From: Sulfuritalea sp. | GTDB lineage: Bacteria; Pseudomonadota; Gammaproteobacteria; Burkholderiales; Rhodocyclaceae | Direction: 5' to 3' | Assembly (NCBI GenBank): GCA_023229545.1 | Contig: JALNZB010000011.1 | Location: forward strand, 24,714-88,713 | Length of the DNA: 64,000 bases | Shown: piece after piece, positions 55,044-63,931 of the stretch | Position numbering within the stretch: position 1 is the first letter of the stretch | How the letters are laid out: each line of letters opens with the position of its first letter | The notes under the pieces: generated by a model | The model's input: only the letters and a program-made list of their open reading frames with translations | Database searches by the model: none | What the model was told of the DNA's origin: nothing | Made by a program: the position numbers and the translations under genes

Positions 55044-55684
55044 GAACTTTTTTTCGACTCGCCGTCATTGCCGGTATTGCCGGCGTCATGCTTGCCGCAG
55101 CCGTGGCAAGAGCGGAAAAGGCCGACCGCGACAAGCCAGTCAACATTGAGGCCGACCGGGTTTCCGTCGATGACGTGCAGAAGGTCCAGACCTTCGAGGG
55201 CAACGTGCAATTGGTCAAGGGCACGCTGATCATCCGCGCCGAGCGCATCGTCGTCACGCAGGACGACGACGGCTACCAGCGCGGCGTCGCCACCGGCACC
55301 GCCAGCGTACCGCCGCGCTTCCGCCAGAAACGCGAAGGCCTGGACGACTATATCGAAGGCGAAGGCGAGCGTATCGAGCACGATGCCAAGGCGGAAAAAA
55401 CCGAGTTCTTCAATCGCGCCTGGGTCAAGAGCGGTCTTGACGAGGTTCGCGGCCAGTTCATTTCCTATGATGCCCTGACCGAGAAATACTTCGTCACCAG
55501 CGGTCCCAACGGCACTCGCGCTTTGCCCGGAAGCGGGGAACGGGTACGCGCCGTGATCCAGCCGAAGAACAAGGATGCCGGCGCAGCTTCACCCTCGGCG
55601 CCACCGCGCCCGGCGGCCGCCATGGTTCCGGCGCTGAAGGGCGCGCCGAACATCGCCAGCCCCCGCCAGGAGACCGCGCAGTAA
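55040..55684 (+). CDS. lptA: LPS transport periplasmic protein LptA
   Basis: 214 residues with signal peptide and the OstA-like jellyroll: VNIEADRVSVDDVQKVQTFEGNV, TLIIRAERIVVTQDDDGY, GLDDYIEGEGERIEHDA, and a variable tail (about 170-214). It oligomerises to carry LPS across the periplasm. Unusually, no lptB follows; a terminator-like hairpin and a phasin gene come next. Confidence 0.93.
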   Translation: MRTFFRLAVIAGIAGVMLAAAVARAEKADRDKPVNIEADRVSVDDVQKVQTFEGNVQLVKGTLIIRAERIVVTQDDDGYQRGVATGTASVPPRFRQKREGLDDYIEGEGERIEHDAKAEKTEFFNRAWVKSGLDEVRGQFISYDALTEKYFVTSGPNGTRALPGSGERVRAVIQPKNKDAGAASPSAPPRPAAAMVPALKGAPNIASPRQETAQ

Positions 55685-55760
55685 GGCACGAGGACATTCT
55701 CGTCGAACAGCGCAAGCCGATCTTCCGCACCTGCCGAGAACAGTTCCGCATTGCACCATC

Positions 55761-55782
55761 AAAGGCCTTACGGGGCCTTTTT
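55761..55782 (+). terminator. Terminator after the kdsD-lptA operon
   Basis: Stem AAAGGCC/GGCCTTT with a 6-nt loop and a T5 tail, 77 bp after the lptA stop. Between stop and stem there is no gene-like sequence. Confidence 0.75.
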
Positions 55783-55856
55783 GCGCTTACCAACTTATTG
55801 GTTAAATGAGGTTAATTTAAAACACGCGACGATTGGTGCGTCGCACCATAAATGTC

Positions 55857-55884
55857 TTGACATGATGGCTTCCGCCCCTATAAT
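55857..55884 (+). promoter_or_regulatory. Consensus sigma-70 promoter of the phasin gene
   Basis: TTGACA and TATAAT, both perfect, with a 16-bp spacer. A dyad GGTGCG-T-CGCACC (55835-55847) lies just upstream, a possible operator. The leader before the phasin start is about 90 nt. Confidence 0.85.
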
Positions 55885-55983
55885 GAACACCATGATGCAG
55901 TGCAACATCCCCCGGTAAGTTGGGGTGACCGATACAAATGCGGCATACGCCGACCGTTTCGAGACCACATTCAGGAGCTCACC

Positions 55984-56547
55984 ATGAACGCCACCACCGA
56001 ACAATTCGCCACCACCAATAAGGCCAATGTAGAAACCCTGCTGACTATCGCCAACACGGCTTTCGCCAGCGCCGAGCGTCTTGCCGCGCTCAACCTCAAC
56101 ACCGCCCGCGCCATGCTGGAAGACAGCGTCGCCAACACCAAGGCTCTGCTCGGCGTCAAGGACGTGCAGCAACTGGTCGCCTTGCAAACCACGCTGGCCC
56201 AGCCCGCCGTCGAAAAAGCCGTTGCTTACTCGCGTAGCGTGTACGAGATCGCGACCCAAACTCAGGAAGAACTGTCCAGGGTCGTCGAAGGCCAGTTTTC
56301 CGAAATCAACAAGAATGTATCTTCCGCCCTGGACAAGGCCGCCAAGAACGCCCCGGCCGGTTCCGATGTCGCCGTGGCTGCCGTGAAATCCGCCATCGCC
56401 GCCGCCAACTCGGCCTATGACAGCATGACCAAGGCCGCCAGGCAAGTCGCCGAAATTGCCGAAGCCAATGTTGCTGCCGCCACCAATGCAACTGTCAAGG
56501 CCGTCAGTACCGGCTCCGCCGCGCCAAAGGCCAGGAAAGCCGCCTAA
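55984..56547 (+). CDS. phaP: Phasin (polyhydroxyalkanoate granule protein)
   Basis: 187 residues, largely amphipathic alpha-helix rich in Ala. ATTEQFATTNKANVETLLTIA and SAERLAALNLNTARAMLED match the phasin_2 family, and the tail is Ala/Lys rich. Phasins coat PHA granules and control their size; so the organism probably stores PHA. A strong GGAG precedes the ATG. The single gene has a consensus promoter and a strong terminator, fitting high expression. Confidence 0.92.
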   Translation: MNATTEQFATTNKANVETLLTIANTAFASAERLAALNLNTARAMLEDSVANTKALLGVKDVQQLVALQTTLAQPAVEKAVAYSRSVYEIATQTQEELSRVVEGQFSEINKNVSSALDKAAKNAPAGSDVAVAAVKSAIAAANSAYDSMTKAARQVAEIAEANVAAATNATVKAVSTGSAAPKARKAA

Positions 56548-56595
56548 GTATTTCTTGCCATCTCCTCCTCCGGCCCCGCAAAAGGGCTGGCTTCA

Positions 56596-56629
56596 GACCC
56601 GACGCCCAAAAGCGTCGGGTCTTTTTTTG
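56596..56629 (+). terminator. Strong terminator after the phasin gene
   Basis: Perfect 11-bp stem AGACCCGACGC / GCGTCGGGTCT, 6-nt loop, T7 tail. Confidence 0.9.
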
Positions 56630-56801
56630 GTGCTCGACGCCAGAGGCGCGGACCGAAAGCAGGGCAGAGTGTCATAATAGAATCCATCATGGAAGCATCG
56701 GATTTTTCATCCAATTGCCTGTTATGGATTTAAGGTTGAAAAATTCGCCGAATTTTGCCTGACGAAAACCCCGACTCATTCAACCGGGTTCTTTGATCGA
56801 C

Positions 56802-57956
56802 ATGGTTCATTCGATACGCAACATCTGGCACCTCGCCTGGACTTCCATGCTCGTCGAAATGAGCGCGCAGGAAATCCGCTGGCTGGTCAGCGCTCGCCAG
56901 CATATATCCCTGCTGGAAAAACGCCGCACCACAATGATCGTCTCGCGCGTGCGCCTCGTCGCCGCGCTGTTCGCCGCTCTCACCCCGCTGTGGATCATGG
57001 TCGATATTGCCGCCTTCCCGCGTGAAGTCTGGCTACCGCTGGTGCTGGCCCGCGTTGCCGCGACCATCGTCTTCGGCATGATTACCCTGCTGGCCATTCG
57101 CATGCACACTATGACAGACGCCTACCGCGTGCTGATGATGCTGTTCGCGGTGCCGACGGCCTTCTTCCTGTTTGCCTACCAGCATCTGGCGCACTTCCAG
57201 CTGAATAACATTCAGCAGGCGTTCGCCACGCTCTACACCTTCCTTCCCTTCGTCATGCTGGCGGGACTGTCGATTTTCCCGCTGACGCTGCTCGAGTACT
57301 TTGCCTCCATTTCGCCGCTGTTGCTGATGCAGTTGATCGCCGGCATCGTCCGTCTGCCGCCGACGGATGACTGGGCAACCTTCGCCGCCTCGTTCTGGAT
57401 GATGCTGCTGATCGCCGGCGTCGCGGTGCTGGCGGGAGTTTCACAACTCGCCTTTATCATCGTGCTGGTGAGAGAAGCGATTCGCGACCACATGACCGGG
57501 TGTTTTTCGCGCCAGAGCGGCGAGGAACTACTGGAACTGCAACTCGTCAACTCCCTGCGCAACGATACCCCGCTGACAGTGGCCTTCATCGATCTCGACC
57601 ATTTCAAACAGATCAACGACCGCTTTGGTCACGAAGCCGGCGACGCCGCGCTGGTCAGCGCCACGGCGGCGATTCATAAACTGCTGCGCCTGGGCGACAT
57701 GTTTGTCCGCTGGGGCGGCGAGGAGTTTCTGCTGATTCTGCCCAACACCACGTCGGCGATGGCCCAAGTCGCTTTGCAGCGCGTGCGCCGGGCAGGGCTC
57801 GGCCTGCGGCCTGACGGTGCACCGGTCACCGCCAGCATGGGCATCGCCGAGCGCATCCAGGACGATATCGACGACTGGCGCGTCCTGGTCGAAAAGGCCG
57901 ATGCGCGGATGTATGGGGCCAAGCAGTTCGGGCGCGACCGCATCGTCGGGCCATGA
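56802..57956 (+). CDS. Membrane diguanylate cyclase
   Basis: 384 residues: about six membrane spans (residues 45-220), then a GGDEF domain. The active-site loop reads GGEEF (305-309), and RLGD five residues earlier is an intact inhibitory I-site (RxxD). It makes cyclic di-GMP and should be product-inhibited. The N-terminal membrane part is not a family I can name. A TTG three codons upstream is another possible start. It converges with the chemoreceptor gene. Confidence 0.92.
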   Translation: MVHSIRNIWHLAWTSMLVEMSAQEIRWLVSARQHISLLEKRRTTMIVSRVRLVAALFAALTPLWIMVDIAAFPREVWLPLVLARVAATIVFGMITLLAIRMHTMTDAYRVLMMLFAVPTAFFLFAYQHLAHFQLNNIQQAFATLYTFLPFVMLAGLSIFPLTLLEYFASISPLLLMQLIAGIVRLPPTDDWATFAASFWMMLLIAGVAVLAGVSQLAFIIVLVREAIRDHMTGCFSRQSGEELLELQLVNSLRNDTPLTVAFIDLDHFKQINDRFGHEAGDAALVSATAAIHKLLRLGDMFVRWGGEEFLLILPNTTSAMAQVALQRVRRAGLGLRPDGAPVTASMGIAERIQDDIDDWRVLVEKADARMYGAKQFGRDRIVGP

Positions 57957-57989
57957 AGCGCCGACGGGACACCAGCACTCCAGGAACAA

Positions 57990-58027
57990 TAGTCGGCGCT
58001 GGCAGAACGGCACCGCCAGCGCCGATT
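57990..58027. repeat. Head-to-head dispersed repeat pair between convergent genes
   Basis: Two inverted copies of the core: TAGTCGGCGCTGGC and GCCAGCGCCGATTT around AGAACGGCACC. This makes a strong palindrome 34 bp after the diguanylate cyclase stop and just before the chemoreceptor stop; it may act as a bidirectional terminator without T-runs. Confidence 0.65.
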
Positions 58028-58034
58028 TCCTGAA

Positions 58035-59681
58035 TCAGACGCGGAAGCGTGCCACCGAGCGTTCGAGTTCGCCAGCCAGATCATGCAGGCGTTCGGTGGC
58101 CGCCGAGGTCTGGCGTACCGAAGCGCTGTTTTCCTCGGACATGCTGGCAATGCGCTCGACGCCGCGGGCGATTTCCTGCGCTGCGGTGGCCTGCTCGTCG
58201 AGTGCGCTGCCGATATCGCCGACGGCGGCGGCGACGCGTCCGGCCCCGGCCTGGATGCCTGTGATCGAATCGCCTGCCTGATGGGCAAGCTTGACACCCG
58301 CGTCGACGCGCGCCACGCCGCCTTCCATTTCCTGCGCGGCGCGGCGCGCGCCCGCCTGCACCTTGTCGATGACGTTGGCGATGGTGCGGGTCGACTCCGA
58401 AGTCCGCTCGGCGAGTTTTCTGACTTCGTCGGCGACGACGGCGAAACCGCGCCCCTGTTCGCCGGCACGCGCCGCCTCGATGGCGGCGTTGAGCGCCAGC
58501 AGGTTGGTCTGGTCGGCCACCTCGCGGATGACGTTGACCACCGTAGAAATCTCGTTCGAGTAGTTTTCGAGTTCGCGAATGGTGCCGGCGGCCACATTCA
58601 CCGCCGTAGCCACCTGGCGCATTTCCTCGGCACTGGAATGCACCACCTCCCCACCGGCGCGCGATTCCTCGCCGGCGCTGGCAGCAACGTTGCGGGCGTC
58701 GCGTGCATGATCGCGCACCTGGTCGATCGAAACCGACATTTCCTCGACTGCGGCAGCCATGCCCGACGCCGCCTCGCTCTGCGCCTCGGAAGCGTTGGCG
58801 GACTGATGCGCCGCCGCCCTCAAATCTTCGGCGGCGCGCGCAAGCTCCTGGGCGCTCTTCTGCGACGCGCCGACCATGCCGCGCAGGCCGTCCTGCATGC
58901 GGGCAAAGGCGGCCAGCAGGCGGCCGGCTTCGTCACTGCCGCCCTTGGGCACCAGGCGGGTCAGATCGCCGTTGGCGATGGCCTCGGCGATGTCGACCGA
59001 AGTATTGATCGGCGTGGTGATGGCGCGGATCAGGAACCAGGCGAAGCCGCCGGCGCCGGCCATGCCGCCGGCAATGATCAGCACGAACAGCAGCGTGCCG
59101 GTATTGTGATTCGCGAGTTCTTGCTCGTAGAGCTCGCGCGCCACTTGCTCCTGATAGGCGGTCAGCGCGCCCAGCGCTTCGATGGCGGCCACCGAGTGCT
59201 GCTTGCGCGCGGCGAGCATTTCCCTGATAAGTTCCGGCGAATAGTCGCCGCCCTTGATGCGCCCCATCAAGCCGGCGGCCTGTTCGACCCATACCTTGCG
59301 CTTGGCGCCAAAATCGCTGGCAAGCCGCTTTTCTTCACTGGTCAGGGCCGTGGCCATGTACTTGTCCCACAACGCGGTGATTTCGGCGCGGCGCTTGTTG
59401 AAGTTTTCCAGGTGGATATCCACCGGGTGATCGTGGGCGGTGACGAGCGGCCCTTTGGGATCGTGCTGGACGACGAGCAACAACTCCGTGGTGTTGTCGC
59501 CGAGTAGCTCGCCGATCCGGGCCATATCCCGCAAAGGCGCCACGCGATCCTGATATACGGTCTTGAGCGCGGCGACGGCGTGGCTTTCATTCCTCCAGCC
59601 GATACCGGCGATCAGCAGCAGCAGTACACCGCTCACCAGCATGAGTATGGAAATACGTTTGCCGATGGAAATATTGTTCAT
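58035..59681 (-). CDS. Methyl-accepting chemotaxis protein
   Basis: 548 residues: membrane spans about 10-28 and 198-220 flank a four-helix-bundle sensor (about 30-195); HAMP at about 222-275; then the coiled signalling domain whose tip is [20 protein letters not shown] followed by [20 protein letters not shown]. It should report an external or membrane signal to CheA, which is not in this window. It is divergent from cheR. Confidence 0.94.
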   Translation of the reverse strand: MNNISIGKRISILMLVSGVLLLLIAGIGWRNESHAVAALKTVYQDRVAPLRDMARIGELLGDNTTELLLVVQHDPKGPLVTAHDHPVDIHLENFNKRRAEITALWDKYMATALTSEEKRLASDFGAKRKVWVEQAAGLMGRIKGGDYSPELIREMLAARKQHSVAAIEALGALTAYQEQVARELYEQELANHNTGTLLFVLIIAGGMAGAGGFAWFLIRAITTPINTSVDIAEAIANGDLTRLVPKGGSDEAGRLLAAFARMQDGLRGMVGASQKSAQELARAAEDLRAAAHQSANASEAQSEAASGMAAAVEEMSVSIDQVRDHARDARNVAASAGEESRAGGEVVHSSAEEMRQVATAVNVAAGTIRELENYSNEISTVVNVIREVADQTNLLALNAAIEAARAGEQGRGFAVVADEVRKLAERTSESTRTIANVIDKVQAGARRAAQEMEGGVARVDAGVKLAHQAGDSITGIQAGAGRVAAAVGDIGSALDEQATAAQEIARGVERIASMSEENSASVRQTSAATERLHDLAGELERSVARFRV

Positions 59682-59896
59682 TGCGATCCCGTTGTATTTT
59701 ATGCAGCGCCCGATTCTAAAGCCTTCTCCGGGACGATGAAAGAAACGGATTCAGGATATTATCGACCCCACCCATAAGGAACGGCCACGAAATTACTTGC
59801 CGGATATGAAGAGCGGAATTGCGGGAGTATCGGCGTCTCGCCGCGGCTCCAATTGAATATTTTCGTGCTCGACTCCCTGGTCGTCCATAAATCGCC

Positions 59897-60718
59897 ATGC
59901 CCGCCAACGACAACCCAGACATAAGCAACGCGGAATTTGCCCAGTTCCAGAAGCTGATCTACAAGATAGCCGGGATCAGTCTGGCGGACAGCAAGAAGGT
60001 TCTGCTGGTCGGTCGCCTCGGGCGGCGACTGAAGCACTACAACCTGTCGAGCTTCGCCGAGTACTACCGCCTCGTCTCCAGCAGCGATGTGGCCGACGAG
60101 TTGCAGACCATGGTCGACCTGCTCACCACCAACGAGACCTATTTCTTCCGCGAAGAAGCGCACTTTGAATTTCTGGCCAAGACCATTCTCGCCGAACATC
60201 CGGCGGGGAGCCCGTTCAATGTCTGGAGCGCCGCCTCGTCCACCGGCGAGGAGATCTACACCATCTCATTCGTGCTGGCCGACACGCTGGGGCTGGACGC
60301 GCCCTGGAGCGTCACCGGCTCGGACATTTCGACGGCAGTGCTGGCCACCGCCCAGCGCGGGCTGTACTGGCTCGACCGCACGCGCGGCCTGCCGCAGGGC
60401 TATTTGCGCAAGTACTGCCTGAAGGGCGTGCGCAGCCAGGAAGGCAGTTTCATGATCGCCCCCGAGATCAAGCGCCATACGAAGTTCATGCAGGTGAATC
60501 TGAACCGGACATTGCCCGCGCTGGGCAAGTTTCACGTTATCTTCCTGCGCAATGTGATGATCTATTTCGACGCCGACACCAAGCGCCAGGTGGTCGCGCG
60601 CCTGGTCGAGCAGTTGCATCCCGGCGGCTATTTCATCGTCGGCCATTCAGAGAGCCTGAACGGCCTGACCGATACGTTGCGTGCCATCAAACCCACCATC
60701 TACCAGCTACCTACATAG
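59897..60718 (+). CDS. cheR: Chemoreceptor glutamate methyltransferase CheR
   Basis: 273 residues: N-terminal helical domain (KLIYKIAGISLADSKKVLLVGRL), then the SAM-binding domain with VWSAASSTGEEIYTISFVLAD, GSDISTAVLATAQRGLY and VIFLRNVMIYFD. It methylates receptor glutamates. It is followed by cheB (9-bp gap), cheD and the HDOD gene on the same strand. Confidence 0.95.
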   Translation: MPANDNPDISNAEFAQFQKLIYKIAGISLADSKKVLLVGRLGRRLKHYNLSSFAEYYRLVSSSDVADELQTMVDLLTTNETYFFREEAHFEFLAKTILAEHPAGSPFNVWSAASSTGEEIYTISFVLADTLGLDAPWSVTGSDISTAVLATAQRGLYWLDRTRGLPQGYLRKYCLKGVRSQEGSFMIAPEIKRHTKFMQVNLNRTLPALGKFHVIFLRNVMIYFDADTKRQVVARLVEQLHPGGYFIVGHSESLNGLTDTLRAIKPTIYQLPT

Positions 60719-60727
60719 ACCAACCGC

Positions 60728-61807
60728 ATGGCAAACAAGATCAAGGTAATGATCGTCGATGACTCCGCCGTCGTCCGTCAGGTGAATCGCGAAACCCTGG
60801 AGCGCGAACCCGACATCGAAGTCATCGGCGCCGCAATCGATCCGCTCTACGCGCTGGACAAGATGAAAGTGCAGTGGCCGGATGTGCTGGTGATCGACAT
60901 CGAAATGCCGCGCATGGACGGCCTGACCTTCCTCAAGAAAATCATGGCCGAGCACCCGACGCCGACCATCGTCTGTTCCTCGCTGGCCGAAAAGGGCGCC
61001 AGCGCGACCATCGACGCGCTGGCGGCGGGCGCCCTGGCCATCATCACCAAACCCAAGATGGGAGTGAAGCAGTTCCTGCAGGACTCCAGCAACGATCTGG
61101 TGTCGGCCGTGCGCGCCGCCGCGCGCGCCAACATGCGCCATGTCACGCTCGGCGCGGCACGACCGCTGGCGCCGCCGCCCAAGCTTACCGCCGACGTCAT
61201 GCTGGCGGCGCAGGCGGCCAGCACCCGCGCCATGGCCACCACCACCGACCGGGTGGTCGCCATCGGCACCTCCACCGGCGGCACCCAGGCGCTGGAAGCC
61301 GTGCTGACCCGATTGCCGAACGTCGGCAGCGGCATCGTCATCGTCCAGCATATGCCGGAAAAATTCACGGCGATGTTTGCCGAGCGGCTCGACAGCCTGT
61401 GCGCGATGGAAGTACGCGAAGCGAAAAACGGCGACCGCGTCATGCCGGGCCGGGCATTGATCGCCCCCGGCGGGCGCCACATGATGCTGCGCCGCAGCGG
61501 CGCCCAATACTACGTCGAAGTTGCCGACGGCCCGCTGGTGAATCGCCACAAACCTTCGGTCGATGTGCTGTTCCGTTCCGTGGCGCAGATCGCCGGACGC
61601 AATGCGCTGGGCGTGATCATGACCGGCATGGGCGACGACGGCGCACGCGGCATGAGGGAAATGCACGACGCCGGCGCGCAAACCGTTGCCGAAGACGAGT
61701 CCACCTGCGTGGTATTCGGCATGCCGAAAGAAGCCATCAAACTGGGCGGCGTGGATCGCATCGTGCCGCTTGACCTCATTCCCGCCGAAATCATCGCTTA
61801 CGGCTGA
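60728..61807 (+). CDS. cheB: Chemotaxis methylesterase/deamidase CheB
   Basis: 359 residues: receiver domain (Asp11, Asp12, phospho-acceptor Asp57) and methylesterase domain with the catalytic Ser in [16 protein letters not shown], His in [14 protein letters not shown] and Asp in [12 protein letters not shown]. It removes methyl groups or amides from chemoreceptors when phosphorylated by CheA. The linker is about 60 residues. Confidence 0.95.
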   Translation: MANKIKVMIVDDSAVVRQVNRETLEREPDIEVIGAAIDPLYALDKMKVQWPDVLVIDIEMPRMDGLTFLKKIMAEHPTPTIVCSSLAEKGASATIDALAAGALAIITKPKMGVKQFLQDSSNDLVSAVRAAARANMRHVTLGAARPLAPPPKLTADVMLAAQAASTRAMATTTDRVVAIGTSTGGTQALEAVLTRLPNVGSGIVIVQHMPEKFTAMFAERLDSLCAMEVREAKNGDRVMPGRALIAPGGRHMMLRRSGAQYYVEVADGPLVNRHKPSVDVLFRSVAQIAGRNALGVIMTGMGDDGARGMREMHDAGAQTVAEDESTCVVFGMPKEAIKLGGVDRIVPLDLIPAEIIAYG

Positions 61808-61847
61808 AAGCGAAACGGACCCGACGTACCTGACAGACCGCAATATC

Positions 61848-62438
61848 ATGCTCCCCATCGCTCACGACCCCAAAGAGCTCGAACGCCTCGCCCGCAACAT
61901 CAATCCGGGCGGCTGGGCGGTCGAGAGCGAACGGCCCATCACCACCTTGCTGGGCTCCTGCGTGGCGGTCTGCCTGTACGACCCGAAACTGCACCTGGCC
62001 GGCATGAACCATTTCCTGCTGCCGAGCCGCGCCAAGTCGGCCGGTGATGATACGGACGTCATCCTGGCCGGCGACTATTCGATGGAAGTGCTGCTGAATA
62101 CCATGCTGAACAAGGGGGCCGCCAAGCAGCGCCTGATCGCCAAGGCCTTTGGCGGCGGCACCATTGTCACCTCGATCCTGATGGCCATCGGTCAGCGCAA
62201 CTCCGAATTTGCCGAGGATTGGCTGGACCGCGAAGGCATTCCGCTGGCGGCGCGCGATTTTGGCGGAGCCTGGTCGCGCAAGGTGATTTTCACACCCGAC
62301 GGCGGCGACGCCTTCTGTCGTCGACTACCGATCACCCAGCCCGGCGTGCAAGATGTGGTCAAGGCCGAGCGCGATTACGAGCAATCACTGATCCGGCCTG
62401 CAAAGGCGACAAGCGAAAAGAAGATCGAGCTGTTCTGA
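61848..62438 (+). CDS. cheD: Chemoreceptor glutamine deamidase CheD
   Basis: 196 residues. The papain-like Cys lies in TLLGSCVAVCLYD and the His in AGMNHFLLPS; KAFGGGTIV is the family motif. CheD deamidates receptor glutamines and often works with CheC or CheB. ATG 61848 is 38 bp after cheB. Confidence 0.92.
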   Translation: MLPIAHDPKELERLARNINPGGWAVESERPITTLLGSCVAVCLYDPKLHLAGMNHFLLPSRAKSAGDDTDVILAGDYSMEVLLNTMLNKGAAKQRLIAKAFGGGTIVTSILMAIGQRNSEFAEDWLDREGIPLAARDFGGAWSRKVIFTPDGGDAFCRRLPITQPGVQDVVKAERDYEQSLIRPAKATSEKKIELF

Positions 62439-62478
62439 CGCATCAGGCAAGCACATGCCGCCATCGAGAGGACGAAAC

Positions 62479-63324
62479 GTGGACGTACCTGCGATATTGA
62501 GCAAGATTGCTGCAACGGCGACTCAAAAGGAACTGATCTTCCCGACGACGACCGAAATGGCGCTCAAGCTGCAACGGGTGCTCGACGATCCGGACTGCTC
62601 GATTGATCAACTTGCCAAGCTGGTACGGGCCGATCCGCTGCTGGCGACACGTGTCGTGGCCGTAGCCAATTCGGTGATCTACAACCGTTCCGGGCGAGCC
62701 ATTGCCGATGTCAAGAACGCCGTGTCGCGCGTCGGTTTCGATACCCTGAGAGTGCTGGCCGCCGCAGTCGTGGTGCGACAGATGGAAGGCATGGCGCGCA
62801 CCCCCGCGCATCGGCAAATGGCCGTGCGATTGTGGGAGCATACGGCCCATGTCGCGGCACTTTCGCAAGTCATCGCGCGCCGCGTCACCCATGTCAACCC
62901 GGATACCGCTTTTTTTGCCGGCATCATTCATGAAGTGGGCGGCTTCTATCTGATTTCCCGTGCCAAAGAATTCCCCGGCTTGCTGGAAGGCGAAAATGGC
63001 AGCCTGCTGGCTTGGGACGAAGGCGGCGCGGCGGAAGTTGGCCGTGCGGTGCTGCAGCGCCTGAGCGCTCCGGCGCCGGTGGTTGAAGCAATCGAAGGCA
63101 TGTGGCTGGGCTACCTCGCGATGCCGCCGCATAGCCTCGCCGACACCCTGCTGCTGGCCGACCAACTGGCTCCCGTGGAGTCCCCGCTCTCGCAACTTGC
63201 CGGCAACGGACGGGAGGGCACAGAAGCCCGCATCGATGTCGCGCTGGATAACGAAACGCTCTCCAGCATCCTTGAGGAATCGGCGGAAGAAGTTCAATCG
63301 CTGATCGAAGCGTTGCACGCCTGA
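62479..63324 (+). CDS. HDOD-domain signalling protein
   Basis: 281 residues from GTG 62479, which has GAGAGGA at good spacing; ATG 62455 is the alternative. The HDOD domain covers residues about 10-210: TTTEMALKLQRVLDDPDCSIDQLAKLVRADPLL, then FFAGIIHEVGGFYLI. HDOD proteins are HD-related but lack full metal sites; they act in signalling and motility. It ends the cheR-cheB-cheD cluster. Confidence 0.88.
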   Translation: MDVPAILSKIAATATQKELIFPTTTEMALKLQRVLDDPDCSIDQLAKLVRADPLLATRVVAVANSVIYNRSGRAIADVKNAVSRVGFDTLRVLAAAVVVRQMEGMARTPAHRQMAVRLWEHTAHVAALSQVIARRVTHVNPDTAFFAGIIHEVGGFYLISRAKEFPGLLEGENGSLLAWDEGGAAEVGRAVLQRLSAPAPVVEAIEGMWLGYLAMPPHSLADTLLLADQLAPVESPLSQLAGNGREGTEARIDVALDNETLSSILEESAEEVQSLIEALHA

Positions 63325-63392
63325 TCGTAACCACCGGCGCTCGCCTGAACGGCCCGGCCGGATACCATCAGATGTCTTTTCTGACGCCGCTC

Positions 63393-63794
63393 TTATCCTG
63401 CGGGTGGCGGCACCTCGCGCTTGCTACCGTCATCGTTCAGAGCCACATAGGTCAACTGCGCTTCCGTGACCTTGACCACCACCGGCTGTGCTGGATTGCG
63501 TTCGGCATAAACCTGCACATCGACGCCAATCGAACTGCGGCCAACGTGGGTAACCTCGGCGTAGAAACTCACCACATCGCCCACCGATATCGGCTGCTTG
63601 AACAGGAAGGAATTCACCGCAACGGTAACGACGCGACCGCGCGCGCGGCGCATGGCCGGAATCGCGCCGGCGATATCGACCTGCGCCATCACCCAGCCGC
63701 CGAACACGTCGCCGGAGGCATTGACGTCCGAAGGCATGGTCATTACACGCAGCACCGGATCGCGGTCCGGTATCTTTACGGCCTCGTGGCTCAT
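63393..63794 (-). CDS. Acyl-CoA thioesterase (YciA-like hotdog fold)
   Basis: 133 residues. VLRVMTMPSDVNASGDVFGGWVMAQVD and AVNSFLFKQPISVGDVV are the YciA signature; the Asp in NASGDVFGG is catalytic. It hydrolyses acyl-CoA thioesters in the cytoplasm. Its start overlaps the small upstream frame at 63791-63931 by 4 bp. Confidence 0.93.
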   Translation of the reverse strand: MSHEAVKIPDRDPVLRVMTMPSDVNASGDVFGGWVMAQVDIAGAIPAMRRARGRVVTVAVNSFLFKQPISVGDVVSFYAEVTHVGRSSIGVDVQVYAERNPAQPVVVKVTEAQLTYVALNDDGSKREVPPPAG

Positions 63795-63931
63795 CGGCGT
63801 TCTCCGATTCCCGGATCGTGATTGACCCCCATCACCGGTTCAGACTCCAGCCACTTTCCCGGCGCTGTGTAGTGTAGTCCATTCCAATCGAGGTTTGAGC
63901 CTGAGGTTTCCCCACGAATTTCATCTCGCAT
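63791..63931 (-). CDS. Small open frame coupled to the thioesterase gene
   Basis: 46 residues (MRDEIRGETSGSNLDWNGLH then YTAPGKWLESEPVMG). A strong AGGAGG lies before the ATG, and the stop overlaps the thioesterase start as ATGA. I recognise no family. The coupling argues for a real gene or a leader cistron. Confidence 0.45.
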   Translation of the reverse strand: MRDEIRGETSGSNLDWNGLHYTAPGKWLESEPVMGVNHDPGIGERR

